A stretch of 64,000 bases of DNA from Aplectana chamaeleonis (Eukaryota > Nematoda > Chromadorea > Rhabditida > Cosmocercidae): NCBI GenBank assembly GCA_029168955.1, contig JAPDOI010000292.1:410501-474500 (forward strand), in the 5' to 3' direction. Below are positions 1 through 9,985 of this stretch, piece after piece (within the stretch, counting starts at the first letter, position 1; the number at the start of each line of letters is the position of its first letter). The translations under genes and the position numbers were made by a program. Below the pieces are notes generated by a model. It ran no database searches. It saw nothing but the letters and a program-made list of their open reading frames with translations, and was not told the DNA's origin.

Positions 1-1217
1 TCAAATGGCGGGACACTTTTCCTCCAACCTAATCGTTGCCCTCAAAATAAGTTCACATGGACCCGAGGGCAGTTCCTAGCTTGTGGGCAACCTCGTTCCA
101 CCCAACGTTAGTGTCTGATTAGGTCATATGTAATAGAGATAACATCTACCTGCAATGAACCAACACCGGTGAAATGGACGACCCGTGAAGTTCCGCCATT
201 TTGTCAATCATGTTGATTAACTGGCCCTCACCTGACGGACATCCGTGGTCAGGCCATTCTCTGCAATTGTTCAACAAACGAATGGTCACAAAATGGTTCA
301 AAGGAGCGGAAAACTATGAGAACTATTTATTCCTAGAAAACCAAACAAATTAATCTCGAATCTTACTTGTAGTGCAGCTGATGTATCACCCTTGTCTCGC
401 CACTTTTTTGATTTGTCATCCGCAAACGCCGCAGCAGGTAATCTTCATCAGCAAAACTAAAACTTTTTCACAGTGTCACCAACCTTCCCTAACTGGAATC
501 GAAACGTAGGTAAAACCAACGTATCGACAGCATCTAACGCGATCTCATAGTGGCCGAAAATTAAACTCTGCCCAATTTCAGTCGGCCAATACCGCTCACA
601 TTTGACCTAAAATGAGAAAAAACACAAGACAGTCTTAGCAGCATCGCCTTGGAACCTTCTTGGCTCACCTTGCTCATTTCAACTAGTTTACACAGCATTA
701 CTACCAGCACAACGTTCTGCTCATCTATCATTTTCCACCTAAAAAAATCACTTTACAGGTTGAAAGGCTTTCAACAGCTACAGAGGTTGCGATCGAGCCA
801 GGGTCAAGCGGGACGTTGCGTAAATTTTCGAAATCGGAGCGCCCCCCCCTCCCCCACCAAATTTTTTTTCCGAAACCAGAAATTTTGGCGATACCACCCG
901 AGGCGCGATTTCTAGGCAGTTTATACTTGATCACGAAAACTGTAAAACGCCAAAAATTCGTTCAGTTGTCGTTCTCAAGCGTCTATAATCGAAGCAATGC
1001 TACGATACTTCCTTCTGATGCTCGAAATTATCGAGAATTTTTCGTATATCCTAACCAAATTTTGATTTTTAGTCCGAAATTTTGTTTGCGATCTCCCCTA
1101 CCCTTGATTTTCGGGCCAAAAATTCTGCGACCCCCCCTCATCCCCATTGATAAATTTCGCAACCACGCTTGGCCCTGGATCAAACGGTGGCCATGGGGGG
1201 ACAACCGCCAAAACCCC
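1..1217. other. No gene recognised
   Basis: No open frame here has exon-like borders or a recognisable domain. The 820-1200 stretch has several pyrimidine- and C-rich runs and short motifs (such as AAATTTTGGCG followed by C runs) that recur near 2,440-2,490, so it is probably old repeat DNA. Confidence 0.4.
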
Positions 1218-1666
1218 CAAGTTCATGCCGACAGCTCCGTGCGATTACCTTGAACACTAGTTCGAACCGAAGCGTGGACTTTTTGATTGGTGATAACATT
1301 TCGCGCTCAAGAACGTTCATAACACGTAGGAAACTTCAATTATGACTGAACGCTGATAAGCTCGTGCGTTGGGTGCGGTCCGAGTTATCAAAGAGGGATG
1401 CTAGGTACCTTCGCGCAGTAGCTGGGACAAACAATCCCATGAGTCCGCACTTTTGTCCCAGCTACCGCACGAAAGTACCTAGCATCCGTATGTGATTGCT
1501 CGGAGCCCCCAACGCACGAGCTTGTCAGCGTTTAGTCGTAATTGGAGTTTCGCACGCGTTATGAATGTTCTTAAGCGCGAAATGTTATAATGACCGATCG
1601 ATATGTCCACACTTCAGTTCGAACAAGTGTTCAATGTAATCGCACGGATTTTTTGGCATGAACTTG
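1218..1666. mobile_element. Fold-back MITE, about 449 bp
   Basis: The stretch is a near-complete inverted repeat. It opens with CAAGTTCATGCC and closes with GGCATGAACTTG. The arms stay complementary to a centre near 1,430-1,440 (GGATGCTAGGTACCTTCG against CGAAAGTACCTAGCATCC). No coding capacity is visible. The target duplication is not clear, so the superfamily is not assigned. Confidence 0.7.
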
Positions 1667-2040
1667 CTCATTCAACGTTTTGTCGCGCCGTTTACGACGT
1701 ATCTATAAATGAATAAATAAATAAATGAACTTATGGGGTTTTGGAGATTGCCCTCATTTTCATAGGATTTTCAGAGGGAAGCTGAGGATTGTGGTTCGTT
1801 GCAAAGAGAGATCTTCACATATTATATGCACACGCACAGGTCGCCTTCCTGACAAACGTGATCAATCCTGCTGTACGTTCCTATGGTGATTACCAGCCAA
1901 CCGCCGCTGCAATTTAAACCACCGAGCCAGCCGCGGTTTGAATTTAAATGTTTTTTTTTTCTTGCGGAAACAATCCACGGACCTAACTATACTTCATCTC
2001 CACCTCCCGTTCTTTGTTTTTTCTCCACTATTAGGCTGAT

Positions 2041-2274
2041 TTGAAGCATGACGTCAATCACACATTCAGCACTCGATGGGCAACCCAAAGAAGAAGATCG
2101 ATCCATAAGTTTGCGGTCCATTGCGAAGGAAGTCACGTTGCGCGTCTACTTATCGCTATTAGCCCTGTAATGGTGTACGGATCGGAAACGAGGGCAGCAC
2201 TGAAGACGCAGACAAACAGTTTGGATTGCATGGAGAGCAGGGTTGCGACTGGGCGCAGAGGGGTCGTAGAATAA
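2041..2274 (+). pseudogene. RTE-type LINE reverse transcriptase remnant
   Basis: The plus-strand frame reads ISPVMVYGSETRAALKTQ and then a segment with NSLDCMESRVA. This resembles the block after the catalytic core of RTE-clade reverse transcriptases (the 'LTYGSETW' region). Only about 75 codons remain, with no catalytic motif, so it is a dead fragment. The family call rests on one motif. Confidence 0.5.
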
Positions 2275-2820
2275 TTCGAAAAATTTTGAAAAAAAACTGG
2301 GGGGGGGGTCGTACGATTTGACCTAATTTACCACTGATTTGAATTTTTTCCAACTTTTTCATTCTCAAAAAGCCTAAAGAATTATTTATTTCGAGAGGGG
2401 ATCGTAAAAAAATCGGAATGTTCTGAAAAAATCTTGGTCAGCGCGGAGGGGGTCGCAGCTCCGCCAAAAATTGGCGCGACGGTCTGCCCAACCTAATGTA
2501 TACATAATGTTCGAGATTTGTATATACTTGTCAAGTAGCCCATGGAGCACTAAGCCTCCTAAGAGCAAGATCTTACTTCCCGCTAGTGCGTGAGTTGTAG
2601 AAAGAAGCCACTTTGCTACACGCCCACACGGAACCACTTTGCCACGCCCAATGAACGAGCTTTTGGACTAGACAATGGCTAGACGAGCAATGGATTTTAG
2701 CAGATAGCTTCGATTTTCCCTTCCTTCTTAGTCTCGCGCTTCATTCCGGTTGATGGGAGTCCCAATCCAAAGCTTCGTACTCAACCACAATAATTTTGTA
2801 CCTCGAAAATCTGAACTAAC

Positions 2821-3135
2821 CAATCCTCGAGTGTACTAGGTAAAGGAGCCTGAGCTGCAATGAAACGCATTCGTCCTCGTGGCAAACTAATATATGAAGC
2901 GTTGATGTATCCATGGGGATTGTCCTCGGTTTCAGACAACGCGACACGGTTTCGGTCATCTGAAACGACACAACGAATAAAATCGGATGAATCTTGTAAC
3001 CATATTTTAAACTGAGAAAACCTACACGGTAGAATATCCCTGTAGCGATTCCGCATCACCTGAATACTCTCAGATGCGCACTTGGCTGAGTACTCAGGAT
3101 CAATACGAACTGCTTCCTGTTCGAGCCGGATTTGC
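2821..3135 (-). CDS. Protein tyrosine phosphatase, N-terminal exons (partial, possibly a pseudogene)
   Basis: Two minus-strand exons, 3135-3026 and 2959-2821, are joined by a 66-bp intron (GTAGG..TTTCAG, 3025-2960). Splicing gives NRYRDILPYDRNRVAL, then YINASYI and FIAAQAPLPSTLEDW. These are consecutive conserved motifs at the start of the classical PTP fold; the intron restores the expected 'ILPYD', which supports the model. The upstream acceptor is TTTCTAG at 3136-3142, and a donor GTTAG follows 2821. Classical PTPs carry the catalytic HCSAGxGRTG loop about 130 residues downstream, and nothing like it appears between 2,820 and the left edge of the window. The exons there seem to have been lost, displaced by repeats, or lie beyond the edge. 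An exon-like stretch at 3448-3295 (after TTGAACAG, before GTAAG) may belong to the same gene, but its phase does not join directly. Function as an active phosphatase cannot be claimed. Confidence 0.72.
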
Positions 3136-3294
3136 TAGAAAGGATCATTTTTAACACAAAGAAAAACTAAAAAAACATTGGACCACTTCATGAGATGTAG
3201 CTTTCTCAAACGCCTTAGTCAATTGACAGCCCGACCTTTTTCTCCGGAATCATCAAAGATATTAGCGACCTGAGCACAACTCCACAAAACTTAC

Positions 3295-3448
3295 AAGATG
3301 AACAAGCTTCCCGAGAACGTTCTTCTCCACAGTTCCCACTGTCACTTCAAAAGTATTGACACACCCCCTCACACTTCGATATAAGACCTGGATCAAAGTT
3401 GCCGCAAAAGTATGATTAACACTGAACTCATTGCGACGAAAAACCCAA
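3295..3448 (-). other. Candidate exon upstream of the PTP exons
   Basis: On the minus strand this open stretch lies between an acceptor-like TTGAACAG and a donor GTAAGT. It contains FSVNHTFAATLIQVLYRSV and ends near LGKLVHL. The length is 154 bp, so it ends in phase 0, while the next recognised PTP exon needs two carried bases; an intermediate exon is missing from the model. A stretch reading LTKAFEKATSHEVV near 3,180-3,225 could be part of it. Nematode PTPs often have a helical region ahead of the domain, but the family was not recognised here. Confidence 0.3.
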
Positions 3449-3745
3449 CTGTTCAAAATTTGCTTGAAAGAAGAGATAAAAATTACCTTAAGCATTAAAC
3501 CCCGAGAAAAAGCCGTTTCAAAAGTATAAACCAACCTTGAGACATGGACCAGTCTTAATACTTGGCCCAGAAAACTCCGAAAATTTGAAAAACACATTTT
3601 TCGTGAGTTTGCTGGACGCGTACGGATGGGTGTTCTTCTTCTTTGCAGCCACTACGATAGGTGTTCACTGCTCACAGCTAGAAAGTCTTAAGGACTTTGT
3701 CCCTCCTTGCCCCAAAGCTGCTGCAAGGGCGTGTATGATCTAGTT

Positions 3746-3890
3746 CCGCAATCGCGTTCAGTCCGTAAAGTCTCATTATCACAATCGTAGAAGGGAAGCG
3801 GTTGTTTTGAGAATGATTCTAGTTGAATTTTTTTGAAATAACCGCTTCGCTTCTACGATTGTGATAATGAGGACTGAACGCGATTGCGGG
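3746..3890. mobile_element. Fold-back MITE ('CGCAATCGCGTTCAGTCC' family)
   Basis: This is a palindrome of about 145 bp. Its arms contain TTATCACAATCGTAGAAG and CGGTTGTTTT, and the far arm is the reverse complement with few mismatches. The same family occurs at 62,883-63,038 in the GDH intron and, broken by an insertion, near 12,246-12,532. Confidence 0.8.
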
Positions 3891-3990
3891 ACTGAACGGT
3901 ACGTACGCTCTAGCATTTCTAGCAAGCTCTCGATTTCGATTATCGCAGAAGAGATCGGTTGCTTTTTCGTAGAAACCTCCTTATCACCAG

Positions 3991-4290
3991 TTATCGTTCA
4001 GCGAGTCCCACCGCGCTGCTGCTGGTGATAACCGAAATCAGGAGCTCACTACGGCATAAGACGTTGAGTTTTGTTTTTACTGCAGCTTGCATTTGCTCTA
4101 TATTATTATGAAACTTCATCGATGGATCCAACACGAGACAGCGCAGCTTGGGAAATCGGGCGTCAGACAAGCGGGCATCGTCCCAATTGACCATAGGATG
4201 GGCACTGTGCTCCGGCGGATCAGTGGTAAAAAGTGACGAAGATTTCGAAGCAGAGACCGTGAGCATTTTGCGATCGAGAAAGCATTTCAA
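3991..4290 (-). pseudogene. Jockey-like LINE reverse transcriptase, inverted 5' piece
   Basis: The minus frame reads LKCFLDRKMLTVSASKSSS, then an HPMVNWDD segment, then LDPSMKFHNN and VKTKLNVL. This matches the thumb-side region of Jockey-type reverse transcriptases after the FADD motif ('KSxxxLFT ... LGVxxDxxxxF'). The piece runs opposite to the adjacent 3' part (4365-5170) and supplies the protein region just before it, which fits one element with an inverted 5' end. Confidence 0.6.
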
Positions 4291-4364
4291 CTCATCGAGT
4301 AATCATTGATCTTATTGGTGGCTACATTTAGGTCGCGATCAACGTTCTATGTGCTTTCAGGGGA

Positions 4365-5170
4365 ACGTCTTGAGGGTGCAGCAAAGAAACGATCATGACC
4401 AAGTACAAGGAGTATTCTGCTCCAGTCTGGCAACACATCGTATCGGACACATCTTAGTCCAAGCTGCAGCGCATTCAAAATAGAGCTTTGCGAATCGCAA
4501 CAGGCCATTCTAAAAACTCTCCAGTACATCACTTACACGCCGAAGCTCGCATCCTGCCAGTTAGAGTCCACTGCCAACTCCAGGCACATCAGCTGTACAT
4601 AAACATTCTGGAGCAGCAGAATCACCCGTCGCGAAGTGTAATAGACACCGTGAGAGAGAGATGTAAAAGAAAGCCGTTCGCTAATGCTCCCACAAAAATC
4701 CAAAAAAAAATCGAAAATCGAAATGCAGAGGTGGCCGACTCACAGCACGAACGCCTCCTTCTCTTACGTGCAAAGCATACCCAATTCATCAAAACTTACT
4801 TGTGCAAGGCCGCCTTAAACTCCATTCTTGGAACCGTGCCGCCTGAGGTCAGCGAAACCGAGATGGAACTCGATTGGCGTGCCAGGTGCACCCTTGCCTC
4901 TTTGCGTTGTAGGCACACCCCATGTTCATGTCTATTTTACACAAGATCGATAGCAGCAGAACTGACGAGAGCCTGGACCGTGGTATTATAGAGCATACTA
5001 CTGCGCATCTTTTCAACTGCCCAATGAGACCGATTTCGCTAACGACAATAGATTTCTGGACGAATCCCAAGCTGGTGGCCCAGTTGCTAAACTCAGGCAC
5101 TCGGGGGGGGGGGGGGAGGACGGCCCGCCACACTTTTGATGCCGAAACGGCCACCCCCAACCTTGAGTAA
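4365..5170 (+). pseudogene. Jockey-like LINE, 3' part of ORF2
   Basis: The plus frame runs ETIMTKYKEYSAPVWQHIV, LQRIQNRALRIATGHSKNS and, past a frame change, HLFNCPMRP with DFWTNPKLVAQLL. These are the typical end of Jockey/CR1-group reverse transcriptases, including the final C..H..F.CP motif. Two in-frame stops stand where tryptophan is expected (near 4,372 and 4,456). It is a decayed copy ending around 5,100-5,170, next to a long G run. Confidence 0.68.
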
Positions 5171-6416
5171 GTCATTCGGCCATACGCGCCCGTTCTCGAC
5201 CGCCACGCAGATTCTCGACCGCGACGCGTCTACGCACATCGGCAGTTACAGCCATCCGCGCCCCTACGCAGTTGCTCCGGATTATCAACATGTTTAGACA
5301 AAAGTATTAACAATGTTGTTGGTATAAAAGGCTCCTCATCTCACCGTGTGCCTCAGTCGGCTCTTCGGAGCCGAACCTGTAAGGTGGCCTCGAATCACTT
5401 CCCAGAAGATCCACCGGATACCGGAGGATAATTATTGTCGCCGAGGGGAGAAGGTTCCCCTCGGGGGGGGGGGGGGTGGTGCCCAACTGGGGGCCATCTC
5501 CCCACGGTCCACGGTGGGATGCACCTTACTGCGAACCGTGGCGGTGGGGTCACCCCCTCTCCTCCGTAGGGATACCAACAGGGGTGATCCTTGTGGGCCG
5601 TCCCCGTGTCCCCTGAACGAATCCGGAAACGCCGAAAATGAACATGGACAGTTTTTGAGCCGCTTATGGACAAACTTCGGACCGCTCGGGGCCCGGGGAC
5701 CGGCAGATTTTACTGGAGGACGCTGATCCGCGCACCTTTCGACATCGATGCGCTGATCGCAGGCGCGGCTCGGCGGCCGTAGCCCCGAGTGCCTGAGAAC
5801 CTCTGACAAGACCCTCTTTGTGGCTGCAGAAGGCGAAGAAAGATTCTTGGTCTGGTCATACCTGCACAATTTACGGCAAGCAATTTGGCTCGCTCAGACT
5901 TCGAAGAGTAAAGTCCTCGAGTCATTTAAACTTGGAATTGTGAACGCCTATTCATGCTTACTCAGAACGAGAGCCAGAAAACACCTCCGAAAAAGTTGTG
6001 CTTTCCTGTCATTTTGACGGTGCGCCTACACTTTTGAAACGGCCAATTTTTATGTTAAACTCCAATTTAAACATTGCTTGCTGCAAATTTTGGCGAAACC
6101 GCGGCTACCATGGTTTTCAACCATGCTGATTCGAATGGCAGAAGTGCTTCTCACAGAAACGGCAATATAGCCATGTTGCGGAAGAGTACCTTCCTATGAA
6201 ACGCATTGTATTTACGCACCCCGCAGAGCATTTTTGCAGTTTTCAGAATACGGTAGGACAAAATGCACGAAACTGCGAGTTCTAGAGCGTGAGATTCCGC
6301 GCATCCCTGCTGGAAAAGTCGCGCGAGGCGAAATGGCGGCGACTCTTCGAAATAGGTGAGATCAGGCAAACGGTATGTCCTGAAGCACTATTTACTTCCC
6401 TGCTTTGATGTCGTGT
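5171..6416. other. GC-rich intergenic stretch, no gene recognised
   Basis: Runs of 14 or more G lie just upstream at about 5,103 and inside at about 5,463. A TATAAAA-like string is at about 5,322. Small hairpins (GGCTCTTCGGAGCC at about 5,359; CCGAGGGGAGAAGG.. near 5,440) are visible. Open frames here lack exon borders or domains. Confidence 0.35.
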
Positions 6417-6629
6417 CACTAATTGGGTGTTATGTGGGAAGGGGGGGGGGAGGGCACTATGGCGCGATGGACTTGGCCACGGCCATTTTACTGTGCCGCA
6501 CTAAATTGAGCACCTACCCGGGGTTTCCCTCCCCTGCCAAAATCAGGAGAGTCATTGCGGCAGGGAAAAATGGGCGTGGCCCAGTGCGATACAACAGTGC
6601 CCCCCACCCTTCCCACATAGCACCACTAA
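6417..6629. mobile_element. Fold-back MITE, about 213 bp
   Basis: The left end is CACTAATTGGGTGTTATG and the right end is the complement of CAATTAGTGGTGCTATG. Both arms continue through a G-rich run and GGCCACGGCCATTTT / GGCCACGCCCATTTT. The inner part (GAGAGTCATTGCGGC..) recurs near 41,690-41,760. Confidence 0.65.
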
Positions 6630-6803
6630 TTGTAACTTAGTCCTAATATGAAGTGCTGGAGACTCCTCCACACGATAGGTTTTCCGCTTTTGTCACGCGA
6701 GCGACACTCGTGGGACCGTGACGCGTACACACGCGAGTGAGCAATGTCATGGGCCCTGGAAAGAGCATAGCTGAAAACACGTCAAGATTGGAAAAATACT
6801 CAC

Positions 6804-7180
6804 ATAGAACCGCTTGATATAATCGGACATTGAAAGACTAGATTCATAGGTGAGGAACTGTTCGAGTATTTGATTGAGCCGGGACTGGTTGGGATTCGGC
6901 GACGTCGGCGGGACCGTCACATTCTGAGTTTCTTCCAAGGGAATGACGACAGCGGTTTGAGCAACAACTTCCGATGGAGGACTTGGAGGTGTGACGATCT
7001 TCTCAGAAACCTGCAGAACACCTTTCCTAATTTCAAATTCACTGAAAAGAACCCACCTAGAGATTTAAAAGCAAGGAAAATCAACCAAAAATACCTCTTG
7101 CTGCGGTTGGGGACCCTCTTCGACCACCGTTTTTCCAATTACGGCATCCTCTTCCGGCTTCAAAGGAGTGTCCATCACCC
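6804..7180 (-). CDS. 5' end of a trans-spliced gene of unknown function
   Basis: The minus strand has TGTTTTCAG at 7190-7181, then GGGTG, then ATG at 7175. An acceptor five bases ahead of an ATG is typical of spliced-leader addition in nematodes. Exon 1 is 7175-7095 (27 codons, MDTPLKPEEDAVIGK..., ending before GTATTT). Exon 2 is 7010-6804 (69 codons), after TTCTGCAG and before GTGAGT, in phase. The protein start is acidic and Pro-rich (TPPSPPSEVV, VPPTSPNPNQS), then SRLNQILEQFL and SMSDYIKRFY. I do not recognise the family. The next acceptor (TGTTTTCAG at about 6,766) leads quickly to a stop in phase 0, so the true third exon is unknown. It could be the 5' end of the same transcription unit as the PTP exons 3.5 kb downstream on the same strand, with a LINE lying in the intron; that is only a guess. 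Confidence 0.55.
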
Positions 7181-7190
7181 CTGAAAACAT

Positions 7191-8302
7191 TCTCATTGCA
7201 ATATTCACTTTTTGAAAGATATGCCAAAATCTATTGCAATGTGTGCGATCACACAGGAGAACAAAATCTTCGAAGAATAATCAAAATAAAAGAAAAAACA
7301 TGCTCAGAAAAGCACTACTTTACTTCCAATCATATTAGCTATGCAGATAACGGAAGAAGGAGCAGTGTAAAAAGCAGAATTAATGAGAATCGTAAAAAAA
7401 GTCTGCCACCTGCACCGCATCGTTCAGAAATCAATGAGACTTGCATGTGAATTAGAGCGCGATAACTCTGCGATACACTTTTTAAGGATGGGAAACCGTA
7501 GTATATTCACTTAGAAAGCGAAAAAACAACCCAGCAACTTATTTAGATGAGCTTCAAAAGGAACTTGGATGCAATACTTACTTTTAACAACAGCCTACGA
7601 TTTTAGAACAAAACTGAAGATACAAGTGTTCTCTCCGCATTCAAATCAGTCAGTTCGAAATCCCAATTATTAAGGGGCAATGAACAACAAAGAGCAGATC
7701 TAATGCAGCTTAAAAATAGTGACAAATTTGAGGATCCATTATTGCACCTGAGAATTTTTTTTCAAGCGCGTCGAGTTGGGTGTGTTGAGGGCAGTAGACT
7801 CCCTCACGCATTTAGTGACGCCTAATTATGCGCTTGCGACAAACCGTAGATCTCATGGATCTAGTGCTGGTTGAATGGGTTTTCGGAGATTTATCAGGTC
7901 GCAAACTCTACAGAGATCCTCAAAGAACTAAATTGAGAGAACACTGTGTCTTTCAGAATGTATACTCACTACACATGGGACCGGATTGTAAAATTCTTCG
8001 ATAGTATTTTATCTCAGACACTTTTGGTTATGTTCCGCCAGACCGCTTTTGTTTGTGCTCCCGAGATAAGCACAAGCAACATGGAACAGAAGGTGTTTCG
8101 GGGAAAAGAAAGCGCCGAAGAGCAATGTCTCGGGATAAACGGCCGACGTTTCGGGACAACGAATTCGGCCTTTGTACGGCGGCGGTCTGGAGGAACACAT
8201 CTACGAGTATCTGAAGTTTGAAAAATTCGCACTCACAAGTGAAGTAGAATTGGGCGGCATAGCCGTTTTCAACGAAAACTATGCCAATTAGGTGTACTTC
8301 TA
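7191..8302. other. No gene recognised
   Basis: This is AT-moderate sequence with no domain. The segment near 8,257-8,302 (AGCCGTTTTCAACG..AGGTGTACTTCTAG) recurs at about 44,080-44,125, and TGGATCAGGCAAAA (about 8,519) recurs near 44,200, so parts are dispersed repeat. A weak inverted match between about 8,010-8,070 and about 8,945-9,010 (TATGTTCCGCCAG / GTGTTCCGCTAGG) hints at an older 1-kb element. Confidence 0.3.
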
Positions 8303-8423
8303 GGCTGGGATTCATGAACATCAAACCATGGGCTACAGTTGGGTTTGTGGCGGAAATAGCACGCAATCTTCGGAGGCAAACCCTGTAACTGTAGCCCATG
8401 ATTTGCGTTCATGGATTCCAGCC
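8303..8423. mobile_element. Short fold-back MITE, about 121 bp
   Basis: GGCTGGGATTCATGAAC at the left is answered by GTTCATGGATTCCAGCC at the right. The inner arms are CCATGGGCTACAGTTGGGTT and AACCCTGTAACTGTAGCCCA. Confidence 0.75.
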
Positions 8424-8706
8424 CTGGAAGCGTTTATAAATCTGAGTTTATACCTGCTACCAGAATCTTCGAGTCTGGGTATGCAGGGGGTTTCTTATTA
8501 GAATCAGGACAATTATCATGGATCAGGCAAAAAAGGGCATTTTGAGGTAGAGAAAACGTTTCGGATTCTGCTCTTCTTTCCTCGGCTATTCGGTATTCTA
8601 ACTGGGAATTTGGGGTCCATTTGCAATTTTGAATGACCGTCGACAGGTTCGGGTCGAAACCCTCCACCGCGGCAAATTAAAAGGCAAAAAATCAATTTTA
8701 ATTTCG

Positions 8707-8848
8707 TGTCCCAGTCTGGCGGGACGAATCCACCCATTGGCGCGAACGAGTTTGCGAGGATGGCGCCAACCCAATCGATGCGCTCGCAAAGAAACTCTGA
8801 GAAGAGCTCGTCCGCGCCAATGGGCGGAGTCGCCTCGCCAAACTGGAC
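8707..8848. mobile_element. Short fold-back MITE, about 142 bp
   Basis: The arms GTCCCAGTCTGGCGGGACG and CGCCTCGCCAAACTGGAC bracket an inner inverted pair (CCCATTGGCGCGAACGAG / CTCGTCCGCGCCAATGGG). The long open frame running through here at 8,629-9,291 is best explained as incidental to the palindrome. Confidence 0.65.
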
Positions 8849-9396
8849 ACGTCCACCCAAGAGATACGATTATAAAATGCCAACGGCACAAAATTCTCAC
8901 GGTAGACAGAGTTGATAATCCCTCTGTTTCACCCAAAATACTTGAAGTCTGCCCCGAGACAAACATGAACAACGGTGGCCTAGCGGAACACAACTGCGAT
9001 TTTCTGAGAGGTAGCAGAGTAACTCCGCTGTTAGCCCGGAATCTACCACCACGATTGCGTCATACTGCTGGTTTCGATACGTTTGTAGCGTTATCCCTGA
9101 CACCCGTTCGAAGCGGCTCCATGGCATCGGGGCAACTAGTCTCGAATCGATCTCTTCTCATTATGGTGAAATTCACGCCCCTACTAACAAGTGAAATTGG
9201 GGGCACCTTTGGAATGAGCTCTGACCTGGTATGGCGACTATTTTACCATAATGAGGCGAACTCGATTTTGGACCAGCTGCCTCGATGCTAAGAGGCCACA
9301 TCCGAAAAACTGTCAGAGATATCAAATTTCCACTGTGTCGACTCTATTAAACAGCGAAAACAAACCGTTGCGGTGTTCTAAACGGAAGCACTTTCT

Positions 9397-9729
9397 GGGG
9401 TCGTATTCGCCAATAACCCTCCGGGTACCCGCCGGGTAGTCGAAGGGTGAATGAGGTGAAATTTCAGTACAAAACGCGCGCTCCACGGCCACCTCTCGCC
9501 TCCCTTGGCTTCCCTCGCGACCGCCGGAATTTTTCGAATAGCATAGCTGGAGAATGGCCGCTTCGCGATGGAATCTGCATCTTTTTGCAGTGATATCGAT
9601 ACGTAACACAGTTTGCATTTCCATCTTACATGGTGTAAGATGGGTTGATCTGCTCCTCTGCCGCTTGCGGTATCATCCCTTCCGCTTCCCTTCGACTACC
9701 CTCGGCGGGTTGTTGGCGAATACGACCCC
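9397..9729. mobile_element. Fold-back element, about 333 bp
   Basis: The left arm GGGGTCGTATTCGCCAATAA is answered by TTGTTGGCGAATACGACCCC on the right, with CGGGTAGTCGAAGGG / CCCTTCGACTACCC further in. No ORF is supported. Confidence 0.7.
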
Positions 9730-9985
9730 TGGTTTCGAAAATGGTTCTGACTACGCGATAACCATTAAAATGTATATGCATGTAAACCTAATATTTTGCG
9801 TCAAAACAGAAGATCATTTCGGAGAGACTTACACAGATAGTTAGCTTCAGCTGTAAGGAGAAGCGAAACTAACGTCCCGATGACGTCAACAGAAGCCCGA
9901 TGCACTTTTCACGACGTCCTGATGACGAAGTCTGAATCCCCACTCTTCTAGAAATCGATTACTCACCAGCCTGCGTACCCCCTAC
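9730..9985. other. Unique-looking spacer before the hAT element
   Basis: No gene was seen. The last eight bases (9978-9985, CCCCCTAC) are the left copy of the target duplication of the hAT-like element that follows. Confidence 0.4.

Noticed and set aside
5346..5869. Overlapping open frames of 92-145 codons on both strands
   Set aside because: They come from GC-rich sequence with few stop codons. Compositions are extreme (Pro/Gly/Arg), and no domain or splice signal is present.
8629..9291. A 220-codon plus-strand open frame
   Set aside because: It runs through a palindromic MITE (8,707-8,848), and its reverse strand is open as well. No domain or splice border supports it.
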